This document shows positions 6,816 to 13,792 of a DNA stretch of 15,313 nucleotides, piece by piece. The DNA comes from Planctomycetota bacterium. Its GTDB lineage: Bacteria > Planctomycetota > Brocadiia > JAJRTI01. Under the pieces are notes generated by a model. It saw nothing but the letters and a program-made list of their open reading frames with translations, had not been told where the DNA came from and did not search any database. The stretch is taken from positions 1 to 15,313 of the forward strand of contig JAJRTI010000274.1 in NCBI GenBank assembly GCA_024278415.1. The letters run 5' to 3'. The position numbers and the translations under genes were made by a program. How positions within the stretch are numbered: position 1 is the first letter of the stretch; every line of letters starts with the position of its first letter.

Positions 6816-8942
6816 TCACTTCAGCATCTGGAACGCGGCCTCGCCCGGCCGCAGGGTGAACGAACGGCCCAACGCGTCGAACGACACGGCGCGGGCCGCG
6901 ATGCAGGCGAAGACGTAGCCGGCCCGGCCATCGGGCAGGCGCCACGCGCTGTGCAGGACGCTGGGGACCTCAAGCACCGTCCTCGTCTTCTTGCGCCAGT
7001 CGTAGAAGTTCAACTCACAGGGCGGCACGTTCAGCGCAGGGGAAGCCACCCGCTGTCCGAAGACGAGAAACTCCCGAGCCGGCCCGCGCCACAGGGCGAC
7101 GTGCGCGCGCAGCAGCCGGCGCTGGAATGCGTGCGTGGAACGCGGGTCGAACCACCGCGTCCACACAGACGCGCCGGGCGTCTTGCCGCAAACCAAGTTC
7201 GCGGCCTGCTGGTAAAGCGCGACCGGCCACGGCTTGTCGCTTGCCAGGCAAGAGTCGCCTCCGTAGCCAAGCATATAGTCGTGGTACACGTGCGTAAAAA
7301 GTGGGACGCCTAGGACCCCGCGGCCTGACCGCGGCCAGCTCGCCTGCTTGTAGTCGCGGGCGTGGTAGACGTCGAGCACGGGGATGAAGAACTCGCCTGG
7401 CTCTTCCATCGAGAACGCGAAATGTGGATCCTTCGCCTTTCCCTTGCGTCGAATCTCCGCAAACAGGTTGTAGAGGCTTTTCGCACACCAGCTCCCGCCG
7501 CCGGGCGGATGCGAGTGTTTCGGATGGTAGCACAGAGGCAGCCCGCCGCCGACGATCCCGTCGGCTTGCACGCAGTCGATCCCCAAGTCCTGGCACCGCA
7601 TGGCCGATCCCAGCAGAATCTCCCGCGCCAACGGTGTGGCCGAGCAGATTTGCGCATACTGCCCGATGCCATCCGTTGGCTTCCCGAAAACAAGCGGTTT
7701 GCCGGCGGGGTTTGAGACCGCGTACGGCCGGCCCCTCTGGTCGAACGCGGCCTGCTGGTCGATAACGACTCCATCGCGCTTCTTGTGCAGCGTCCACTTG
7801 AGCCCTGAGAGGAACACGAGCGCGCGGTGGCCGCGTGCGTGAAGCCCGCTCACGGCCGCTCGGAACGCGTCGGCGCCGCCGAAGGGCGGGAAGTAGTCTG
7901 GCGTGACCCACGGCCCGCGTTTCTCCCAGGCCATCAACATGAACGTGACCGGCCCCCCAAGCACCTCCCGCCAAGCCTCGGCCTGCTTCACCACGTCCGG
8001 CAGACGGTTGGCCATCTTCTTGTCCCGGTCTTGTCCGCGCAGTGAGAACGCGTAAAAGAGCGATGGCTCGGTGAGCCACTTGGGCACGTCGCCCGCGGCC
8101 ACGCGTTCGGCGAGCGTGCGCCGGCACCAGGGCTGCTTCACGGCCCACGCGCGATACAAGTCCGCCGCGGCCTCCCACGAGGTTGTGTCGGGGCCGAACG
8201 CGCCGCGGAACGTCGTGAGCGCCATGTCGTACGACAGCTCCCACTCGCGCCGCGGCGTGCGGGACAACAGGTGCGCCACGTTCAATTCGATTCCCTGGCC
8301 CACGCGCCGCGCGTTGAGCATCTTGGTGTGCGCCTGGGCGTCGTATGCGGCCAGGTAGAGTCCGGCCCGCTTGTCGTAGAGGGCCATGAGCTGCATCGAC
8401 GCCCCGCCAGGGTACGGCAGCGCTCGATAGATGCCATTCTTCAACGGGTCGCGCACGATGCTCCCATCGCAGAGAGGCAGGAGCGCGGCATCGTCTTCCC
8501 CTGAATCGCCCAGTGGCAAGGCGACGCGCAGGATCGGGAAGCGGACCCACGAAAGCGACCGCGGCGGGTCGCACTTCACGGCGATGCGGCCGAAGATGAA
8601 CGGGCTACCCGGCCGCACGCGAAACGTGCACGTGACCGCGATCGGCGCTTGCGCGTGCCGCGCCACCTCGATACGCAGGCCGTCCGGGAGCCGCTGCACC
8701 TTGATCTGCGCGGCATCCCGCGACGTGATCCGCAGATCGGGCGCCGCAAATGCCAACTCGTAGAGCGGAGCATTGGGATCGAGCGCGAACTCGCACCCTG
8801 TCGCCTTGTCGATCAACGACATCAAGCGGCCGCTCGTCGGATCGACTCGCAGGCGCGTCGCGACGCTCTCCACCTCGAGCGCGGCGCCCCAGAGGGGCGG
8901 CCCGAGAAGAACCAATGCGGCAAAGAACGTTCGCATTCTCAT
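6816..8942 (-). CDS. Secreted DUF6259-like glycoside hydrolase
   Basis: A 708-residue protein with a signal peptide (residues 1-21, RTFFAALVLLGPPLWGA). The N-terminal half (about 22-240) looks like a beta-sandwich of the type preceding glycosidase barrels. The rest fits a TIM barrel: WVTPDYFPPFGG (345-356), then IDCVQADGI with D461, CYHPKHSHPPGGGSW (471-485), and SMEEPGEFF with E513/E514. The D461 and HSHP/GGG region matches the pattern I associate with DUF6259 proteins, related to alpha-galactosidase-like and GH101-like barrels. D461 and E513 or E514 are candidate nucleophile and acid/base; this is inference. The ATG at 8942 is chosen because GGAGAA lies about 8 nt upstream and the signal peptide follows at once; the frame stays open to 9032 but would overlap the upstream sulfatase. 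The start lies 44 nt after that sulfatase, so they are probably one transcript. Substrate unknown. Confidence 0.8.
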   Translation of the reverse strand: MRMRTFFAALVLLGPPLWGAALEVESVATRLRVDPTSGRLMSLIDKATGCEFALDPNAPLYELAFAAPDLRITSRDAAQIKVQRLPDGLRIEVARHAQAPIAVTCTFRVRPGSPFIFGRIAVKCDPPRSLSWVRFPILRVALPLGDSGEDDAALLPLCDGSIVRDPLKNGIYRALPYPGGASMQLMALYDKRAGLYLAAYDAQAHTKMLNARRVGQGIELNVAHLLSRTPRREWELSYDMALTTFRGAFGPDTTSWEAAADLYRAWAVKQPWCRRTLAERVAAGDVPKWLTEPSLFYAFSLRGQDRDKKMANRLPDVVKQAEAWREVLGGPVTFMLMAWEKRGPWVTPDYFPPFGGADAFRAAVSGLHARGHRALVFLSGLKWTLHKKRDGVVIDQQAAFDQRGRPYAVSNPAGKPLVFGKPTDGIGQYAQICSATPLAREILLGSAMRCQDLGIDCVQADGIVGGGLPLCYHPKHSHPPGGGSWCAKSLYNLFAEIRRKGKAKDPHFAFSMEEPGEFFIPVLDVYHARDYKQASWPRSGRGVLGVPLFTHVYHDYMLGYGGDSCLASDKPWPVALYQQAANLVCGKTPGASVWTRWFDPRSTHAFQRRLLRAHVALWRGPAREFLVFGQRVASPALNVPPCELNFYDWRKKTRTVLEVPSVLHSAWRLPDGRAGYVFACIAARAVSFDALGRSFTLRPGEAAFQMLK

Positions 8943-8986
8943 TGCGGCTTCTCCGTGCCTTCTTGAGAAAAAGATGGCGTTCCGAT

Positions 8987-10450
8987 TCACGAGGACGATT
9001 CGTACGGAACGCCTTCCCTGCCCAACGCCCACTCGAAGGGCCCCCGCAAGCGATCCTGCGTTTCCTCCATCCAGTCATGCAGCATGCCCATCATGTGGTG
9101 CCGGATGTCTTTGTACGCCGGGTCGCCGACCCGATTCGTCACCTCCCACGGATCTTTTTCGAGGTCGTAGAACTCGTCGATGTCCGTGGCGTTGAAGACG
9201 TACTTGTGGTTCTCGTGGCGAATCATGCGCTGCGAAACGAGCAGGGCCATGCCATGCGATTCCGACACGACGTGATCTCGCCAGGCGACGTCGCCCGCGT
9301 TGGGGTCGAGCAATGGGGCGAGACTGCTCCCTTGCACGCCGGCCGGGGGCGCGAGGCCGGCCGCGGCCAGCAAGGTCGGCATGATGTCGGCGGACGAGGC
9401 GAACCGCTCCTCCCGCTCGCCGCGGCGCATCCCCGGCCCGGCGATGATGAGCGGAATCCGATACGTCTCTTCGTACATGAAGTAGCACTTGTCCATCAAG
9501 CCGGCGTGCATGCCCAGCGAGTCGCCGTGGTCGGCCGCGAAGACGATCACCGTCTCCTTGTCCATGCCCAGCTCAGACAGGCGGCCCAGCATCCGGCCGA
9601 TCTGGTCGTCGATCATCGTGGTGAACGCGTGGGACAGGCGGATTCGCTCCTGCCAGAACTCCCAGGGCCGATCAATGCAGTCGGGCCGCATGACCTGGCG
9701 GTGAATCGCCGGCTTGTCCGCCTTGTCGTCGCGGAAATTGCCGTGTTCAGGGATGGGGGCATCCTTGTACATGTCCACGTACTCTTGGGTTGAGAAGTAC
9801 GGAGGATGCGGCCCCCAGAAGTTGCACCAGATGAAAAACGGCTTCTCTTGTTCTTTGAAATCCTTGGCAAAGCGGTCCATCTGGCCCATGGCTTCTTGAG
9901 CGAGGAAGTACGGCACGGTGGCTTCAATGGGGCCTTTGACAATGCCGCCTCGATGCCCGGCGTTGAGCGTCGTCTGCTCGATCTCGTACGAGAGGCCGTT
10001 CGATTCCAGATACTCCTTGTATTCCGGATACCCGAAGCCGCCCCCGCCGTGGCCGGGGAAGTTGTGTCCTTCGAATCCGAAATGCTTGGGCAGCGATTTC
10101 GCGCCCAGGTGCCACTTGCCCACGTAGCCCAGGTTGTAGCCCGCCCCCCGGAGTTGCTCGGACAGGACGTGCGGCGCAACCTGGAATTCGCTCATCTCGC
10201 AGCCGGGGCCATGGACGTTCGTGGTCACTTTGTGCGTGTGCGGATACTGGCCCGTCATGAGGGTGCCACGGGCCGGCGAGCACACGGAACAGGTCGTGTA
10301 GGCGCGGTCGAACGTTACGCCGCGGTCAGCGATGCTGTCGATGTGAGGAGTCTTGCAGACGGGTGCGCCGTAGGCGCCGACCGCGTCGCAGCGGTGTTGG
10401 TCCGTGAAGATGAACAGGATGTTCTTTTTCGGGGTCAAGGAGGGCGCCAT
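8987..10450 (-). CDS. Cys-type sulfatase (S1 family, alkaline-phosphatase superfamily)
   Basis: A 487-residue arylsulfatase-like enzyme that hydrolyses a sulfate ester. Family landmarks are in order: FIFTDQHR (D17/Q18, metal site), CSPAR (57-61, C57 becomes formylglycine), GKWHLG (K112/H114), GPHPPY (H215), AADHGD (D307/H308) and MDKCYFMYEE (K321). The C-terminus (about 380-480) is the usual small sulfatase subdomain. No signal peptide is visible: the first strand begins at residue 10, so the enzyme appears cytoplasmic unless the start is wrong. The ATG (10448-10450) directly abuts the TGA of the truncated MFS frame (10451-10453), and its GGAG lies in that frame's last codons, so translation could be coupled. 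A formylglycine-generating enzyme (anSME or FGE) is not in the window but would be needed. The substrate cannot be read from the sequence. Confidence 0.93.
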   Translation of the reverse strand: MAPSLTPKKNILFIFTDQHRCDAVGAYGAPVCKTPHIDSIADRGVTFDRAYTTCSVCSPARGTLMTGQYPHTHKVTTNVHGPGCEMSEFQVAPHVLSEQLRGAGYNLGYVGKWHLGAKSLPKHFGFEGHNFPGHGGGGFGYPEYKEYLESNGLSYEIEQTTLNAGHRGGIVKGPIEATVPYFLAQEAMGQMDRFAKDFKEQEKPFFIWCNFWGPHPPYFSTQEYVDMYKDAPIPEHGNFRDDKADKPAIHRQVMRPDCIDRPWEFWQERIRLSHAFTTMIDDQIGRMLGRLSELGMDKETVIVFAADHGDSLGMHAGLMDKCYFMYEETYRIPLIIAGPGMRRGEREERFASSADIMPTLLAAAGLAPPAGVQGSSLAPLLDPNAGDVAWRDHVVSESHGMALLVSQRMIRHENHKYVFNATDIDEFYDLEKDPWEVTNRVGDPAYKDIRHHMMGMLHDWMEETQDRLRGPFEWALGREGVPYESSS

Positions 10451-10603
10451 TCACTTCTCCATGCAGAATGTTACGACAGTGTAGAGGGGCAGAAACCGCT
10501 CGGCCATTCCCTCGCCCAGGCCCACGAGCACGACCATAGAGAGCAGGCCGACGATGCTCCGCCTCAGCCCGAAGAACCCGCGGAAATGGCGCCACTCTCT
10601 CAT
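10451..10603 (-). pseudogene. Truncated MFS transporter gene (5' fragment)
   Basis: A 50-codon frame that begins MREWRHFRGFFGLRRSIVGL and matches the start of the MFS protein at 12489-13721 in 36 of its first 41 residues. At DNA level 10481-10603 aligns with 13599-13721 without gaps, with about 11 differences in 123 bp (about 91% identity). After codon 41 the match stops, nine unrelated codons follow, and the frame ends in TGA touching the sulfatase ATG. Sequence upstream of the ATG does not match the intact gene, and no good Shine-Dalgarno is seen. Several differences are synonymous, so the copy may have been constrained for a while. It could be translated as a one-helix peptide that couples to the sulfatase, but a relic of a lost transporter gene is simpler. 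Confidence 0.8.
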
Positions 10604-10735
10604 GCCGTGCGCCATACCCATGCTCTTTGATCGAGTGCGACGCCAACTCGGTGGCGCAATTGCAGCCGGCGCGTACGATGGCGAGCATCCGATCTCTCTG
10701 CGGCAGAACGAATCTCGACTTTCGCATGGGTCGGC
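10604..10735. other. Spacer between the apiosidase-like gene and the MFS fragment
   Basis: This 132-bp spacer shows no convincing gene, hairpin or terminator and does not resemble the sequence upstream of the intact MFS gene. Confidence 0.4.
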
Positions 10736-12046
10736 TCACGGCGCGATGTCTCCTGGCTGCAACACGAGCACCCAATCGTTGCCGCGTTGGACCGGCCCGG
10801 GCGGATCGAATCGGCGTTGGCCGTCTGAGGCGGCCACGGCGATTTCGCGGTCGTGTCCGGTCCTTGGATCAAACCAACGAGCGTGCAGGCGGCCCTTCTT
10901 GAACTGGCCAAGATCGACCGTGAACGGCTCGCCCTGCGGTGTGTAAACCAGCGCGTACCTTCCCTGCTTCCCGCCGGCGGCTGAGATGCGCCGGTGCACG
11001 GCGAGCGATTTGTGCCCGCCATTATCCGACGCGGCGACAAGCCCTTCGAGGGGCACACGGCTCGTCGGAGGAAAGGACTCCATGAGCCTGCGAAGGTATT
11101 GCATCTGCACGCGGCCGGGCAAGTCGAGGCTTTGCCGCCATTTCCCCTTTCCGCCCTCCACTGGCGAGTCGAACCCGTAGATGTTCCAACTGCCGTATGT
11201 ATGGCCAAACGCGCCGGCAAAGACCGACTGCCACGCCTGCACGCGCACTTCCCAGGCATTCACGGGCGGCTTCTTCCACGTCGCCCCCTCATACCACGGT
11301 TCGAGATTGACAATCGGTTTTGTGGGCTGGCGAGCGGAGTCGGCTGAAATTGTGCGCACGATAGCGTTCGCCGGCCGCAGCCCGATCTGCGCGCCATTGA
11401 AATCGAGCCACGCCGCGTTGTGAAACCACTTCGACGAGGTGCTATGGCCGCGCGGGTGGTAGGTCATGAGCGTCGCGTCCCACTTGGCCTTGCCGTCGAA
11501 CTTATCCTCGCCCGCGACGCCATCAGCCACCCCCTCCGCCATTGCGTTCCAGCCCTGGAATCCCATGGGCGCGACGCGCTTGGAATCGTCCGGGTTGACA
11601 TCAATTCCTATCCCCCAGATGAGGTTGGTCTTGTCCCGAAAAAGCGCGCCGAGCGCGCGTCCGTATCGATAGGCCTCTTCGCGCGTGCGACAAAACGGGC
11701 CGTGGTTGTCCTTCCGTCCTGGCGCGCCGGCGACGAGGAGCACGTAAAGCTCCCGTGCGGCCGCCTCGTCCATGACCCACCCCAGGTATTCCCAATACCG
11801 CGGGTTCAGGCGCCACGGCTTGCCTTCGAGGTACGGCGCGTTTCCGTAAGCATTCTTGCCGTCGTGCAGCGCCCAAGTGTTGACGGACATGAGCTGAATC
11901 ACAGTGAACCGCTTCGCGTTGGCGTCGTCGAGGTAGCGCAACACGTCGTCTTTCTTGAGGTTTTGATGGAGGGCCCACGCGGTATCGCCGAGCCAGAAGA
12001 ACGGCCGCCCGTTCGTGCGGACGAGAAACCTACCCGTGCGGTCCAC
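10736..12046 (-). CDS. Apiosidase-like glycoside hydrolase (GH140/DUF4038 type), 5' end broken
   Basis: A 436-residue open part from a GTG at 12046. The beginning, GRFLVRTNGRPFFWLGDTAW (5-24), is the standard entry to DUF4038/apiosidase-like barrels. WGIGIDVNPDD (144-154, D149) and VNLEPWYEG (246-254, E249 or E253) fit the two catalytic carboxylates of the family. The C-terminal region from about 335 (KKGRLHARWFDPRTGHDREI and beyond) matches the collagen-binding-like beta domain usually found after the barrel. The family releases apiose or related residues from plant-type polysaccharides; the substrate here is unknown. The GTG lacks a good Shine-Dalgarno. The same frame continues upstream through a TAG to a signal peptide with a strong ribosome site (see 12047-12148), so the native gene probably ran from 12148. 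Starting at 12046 would leave it unsecreted. It may be a recent nonsense mutant, a base-call error, or a readthrough gene. Confidence 0.78.
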   Translation of the reverse strand: MDRTGRFLVRTNGRPFFWLGDTAWALHQNLKKDDVLRYLDDANAKRFTVIQLMSVNTWALHDGKNAYGNAPYLEGKPWRLNPRYWEYLGWVMDEAAARELYVLLVAGAPGRKDNHGPFCRTREEAYRYGRALGALFRDKTNLIWGIGIDVNPDDSKRVAPMGFQGWNAMAEGVADGVAGEDKFDGKAKWDATLMTYHPRGHSTSSKWFHNAAWLDFNGAQIGLRPANAIVRTISADSARQPTKPIVNLEPWYEGATWKKPPVNAWEVRVQAWQSVFAGAFGHTYGSWNIYGFDSPVEGGKGKWRQSLDLPGRVQMQYLRRLMESFPPTSRVPLEGLVAASDNGGHKSLAVHRRISAAGGKQGRYALVYTPQGEPFTVDLGQFKKGRLHARWFDPRTGHDREIAVAASDGQRRFDPPGPVQRGNDWVLVLQPGDIAP

Positions 12047-12148
12047 TCTGAGCCTGGGAAGCTCTCGTCCCGCATTTGCAGACGTTGCGCGGGCCTGCGC
12101 CTAAACGAGGAGGCATACAAAGAGGGCCATGCTGTTCACGATTCTCAT
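12047..12148 (-). pseudogene. Detached signal-peptide start of the apiosidase-like gene, ended by in-frame TAG
   Basis: From the ATG at 12148 the minus strand reads MRIVNSMALFVCLLV, then TAG (12101-12103), then AQARATSANAGRELPRLRV in the same frame, running straight into the 436-residue body (12148-12103 is 45 nt; 12103-12046 is 57 nt). This is a textbook signal peptide (basic n-region, hydrophobic core, AQA cleavage site) with the stop at the end of the core. AAGGAG lies 5 nt before the ATG. Confidence 0.75.
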
Positions 12149-12153
12149 TTCGA

Positions 12154-12159
12154 CTCCTT
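12154..12159 (-). promoter_or_regulatory. Shine-Dalgarno AAGGAG for the interrupted apiosidase-like gene
   Basis: AAGGAG on the minus strand, 5 nt before the ATG at 12148. Its strength, compared with the weak site before the GTG at 12046, marks 12148 as the native start. Confidence 0.7.
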
Positions 12160-12201
12160 ATTCAAGCAGCGTAGACACACGGGATCGAGGTAGCGCCTGG
12201 C

Positions 12202-12417
12202 TGTCAAGCCCGAAGGGCTGACACATACCAGCCCAGGGCGCAGCCCTGGGTAGGCTTCACTCGCCGAACTCACAGAGCCCCAAAGGGGCGGCTCATTGGC
12301 TCAGCGCGCTCGGCTCTGCGAACGGTGTGTCGCCCCGTTGGGGCTTGCCCTGTCCATGGCGGCCTCGTTCCCAGGGCTGCGCCCTGGGCGGGTATGTTGC
12401 ACCCCTCTCGGGGTGCA
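12202..12417. repeat. Array of six short GC-rich palindromic hairpins (REP-like)
   Basis: The 340-bp gap between the apiosidase-like and MFS genes is packed with hairpins: 12202-12223 (TGTCAAGCCC/GGGCTGACA with a bulge), 12232-12250 (CCCAGGGC-GCA-GCCCTGGG), 12277-12289 (GCCCC-AAA-GGGGC), 12332-12344 (GCCCC-GTT-GGGGC), 12370-12388 (CCCAGGGC-TGC-GCCCTGGG) and 12398-12417 (TGCACCCC-TCTC-GGGGTGCA). The 12232 and 12370 units share both arms, with loops GCA and TGC that are reverse complements, so the two units are inverted copies. The 12332 unit resembles the hairpin at 32-50. No T-runs follow. Such arrays fit REP/BIME-like dispersed repeats, often mobilised by RAYT transposases; none is encoded here. 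Confidence 0.7.
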
Positions 12418-12488
12418 GAGGGTCTGGCCTGCCACGGTGGGACAGGATCGCTTGGCGACAGCAAGTGCTCGAATCTCGGATGAGCCCT

Positions 12489-13721
12489 TCAGTCTTCATC
12501 GGCAGGATCGCCCGCGAGGTCTGTGCCAAAGAGAGCGAACCAGAGCGTGCCGAGTGCGCCGAACGCGGAGGCGGCCAGGAGGTTCATCGCCGGGCTCCTC
12601 ATCCAGAGGAACGCGCCGCCAAACGCGGCCACGGACACCACGACGTCTCGAAGCAGGTAGTAGAGCCCAAACATGGCCGCCTTCCGCCCTTCCGGCGCGA
12701 GGTCCATGATGAGGGCCTTGCGCGTGGGCTCACCAAACTCCTTGAGGCCCCGAAGCGCGAACGCTCCGGCGAGCAGCACGAAGTTTTGGCAGAACAGCAG
12801 CGCGAGAGGGAACAGCGTGAAGAAGACGAACGTCGCCACCACGAACGGTTTCTTGTGGCTGCGGTCCGCGAAGTATGCGACCGGGATGTAGATCAGCATC
12901 GCGGTGGCCATCTCGATCGTCGTCAGGATGCCGAATTGGAACGCCGTGACCGGCGTGTGGATGGCTTTCATGCACCAGATGACCACGAACGCGTAGGGGA
13001 TCTGCTCGCAGAAGCGCACGAGGATGTCCGAGACCAACAGATTCCGGAGGGCAGGGCTCATCTGGCGGAGTACGACCAGCGGGTTCTTTTCGGCAGCCGA
13101 CGCGCGGCCTCCTTCCGCCTTCTCCCGAGGCTCATCGGCGATCAGCAATTGCTGCAACACGATGGCGACTCCGGCCATCACGAATGCCACGATGAACGCC
13201 GCCCGCACGCCGTCCCGCTCGCCCCATGCGCCGATGCACAGGCCGCCGATCACCGGCCCCAACGCCATGGGAACGCGGCGCACCAGCGAGTGCATGGACA
13301 CGCCCATGGTGCGCTTGTTCTTCGGCAAGGCCTTGGCCACGAGGCCCATGGTCGCCGGCAGTGAGATCGCCGTCCACGATAGGAAAAAGGCCGCGCCCGC
13401 GATGACGGCTTGCCACGTTGGGATGAGGATGACGATCAGGAAGCCGCCCATGGCCAGGAGGTTGAACACGATCAGCGCGCGCTTGGTGCCGATCCGGTCG
13501 GCGAGGTAGCCGCCGGGGAAGGAGTAGAGCGCGGACAGCAGGTTGTCCAGGCCGTTGAGGAGCCCCACCGAGATCGCGCCGCCGCCAAGCGCCACCAGGT
13601 AGATGGGCAGAAACCGCTCGGCCATTTTCTCGCCCAGGCCCACAAGCACAACCATGGAGAGCAGGCCGACAATGCTCCGCCTCAGCCCGAAGAAATCGCT
13701 GAAATGGCGCCAATCTCTCAT
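12489..13721 (-). CDS. Major facilitator superfamily (MFS) transporter
   Basis: A 410-residue polytopic membrane protein with about 12 hydrophobic segments. MFS motif A is present between helices 2 and 3 (GYLADRIGTKRAL, 71-83), with a related sequence between helices 8 and 9 (AYFADRSHKKPFV). A hydrophilic central loop (REKAEGGRASAAEKNPLVV) divides the two six-helix halves. Length and layout are normal for MFS. GGAG lies 7 nt before the ATG at 13721. It follows the sulfatase at 13793-15280 by 71 nt on the same strand, and the truncated copy at 10451-10603 also adjoins a sulfatase, so it may carry the sugar or sulfated oligosaccharide handled by these enzymes. Direction and substrate cannot be read from the sequence. 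Confidence 0.88.
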   Translation of the reverse strand: MRDWRHFSDFFGLRRSIVGLLSMVVLVGLGEKMAERFLPIYLVALGGGAISVGLLNGLDNLLSALYSFPGGYLADRIGTKRALIVFNLLAMGGFLIVILIPTWQAVIAGAAFFLSWTAISLPATMGLVAKALPKNKRTMGVSMHSLVRRVPMALGPVIGGLCIGAWGERDGVRAAFIVAFVMAGVAIVLQQLLIADEPREKAEGGRASAAEKNPLVVLRQMSPALRNLLVSDILVRFCEQIPYAFVVIWCMKAIHTPVTAFQFGILTTIEMATAMLIYIPVAYFADRSHKKPFVVATFVFFTLFPLALLFCQNFVLLAGAFALRGLKEFGEPTRKALIMDLAPEGRKAAMFGLYYLLRDVVVSVAAFGGAFLWMRSPAMNLLAASAFGALGTLWFALFGTDLAGDPADED

Positions 13722-13792
13722 GTGAGGTCTCCATTACTCTCCGTGTCCAGCAATGGCGGCAATCTTGGCGTCCAGCCTCGCCCGTGCCGCAC
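13722..13792. other. Short spacer between sulfatase and MFS genes
   Basis: A 71-bp spacer that carries the MFS Shine-Dalgarno (GGAG) near its end. No promoter or terminator is clear, consistent with co-transcription. Confidence 0.4.

Noticed and set aside
7015..8574. Minus-strand frame of about 519 codons inside the DUF6259-like gene
   Set aside because: It is extremely Arg/Ala/Gly-rich, as expected for an out-of-frame reading of a GC-rich gene; the other frame has a signal peptide and glycosidase motifs.
8943..9032. 30-residue N-terminal extension of the DUF6259-like protein
   Set aside because: It would overlap the sulfatase end and hide the signal peptide; the ATG at 8942 has GGAGAA upstream.
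8750..9793. Long plus-strand open frame of about 347 codons
   Set aside because: It lies opposite the sulfatase and DUF6259-like genes, has a His/Arg/Val-rich composition and no recognisable domain; GC-rich genes commonly leave the antisense frame open.
12101..12103. Genome-wide amber recoding or pyrrolysine
   Set aside because: hflK in this window ends in TAG at a normal C-terminus, and the interrupted codon lies in a hydrophobic signal core where special amino acids are not expected.
12202..12417. CRISPR array
   Set aside because: The units are short palindromes of differing sequence with irregular spacing; there are no repeat-spacer periods or cas genes.
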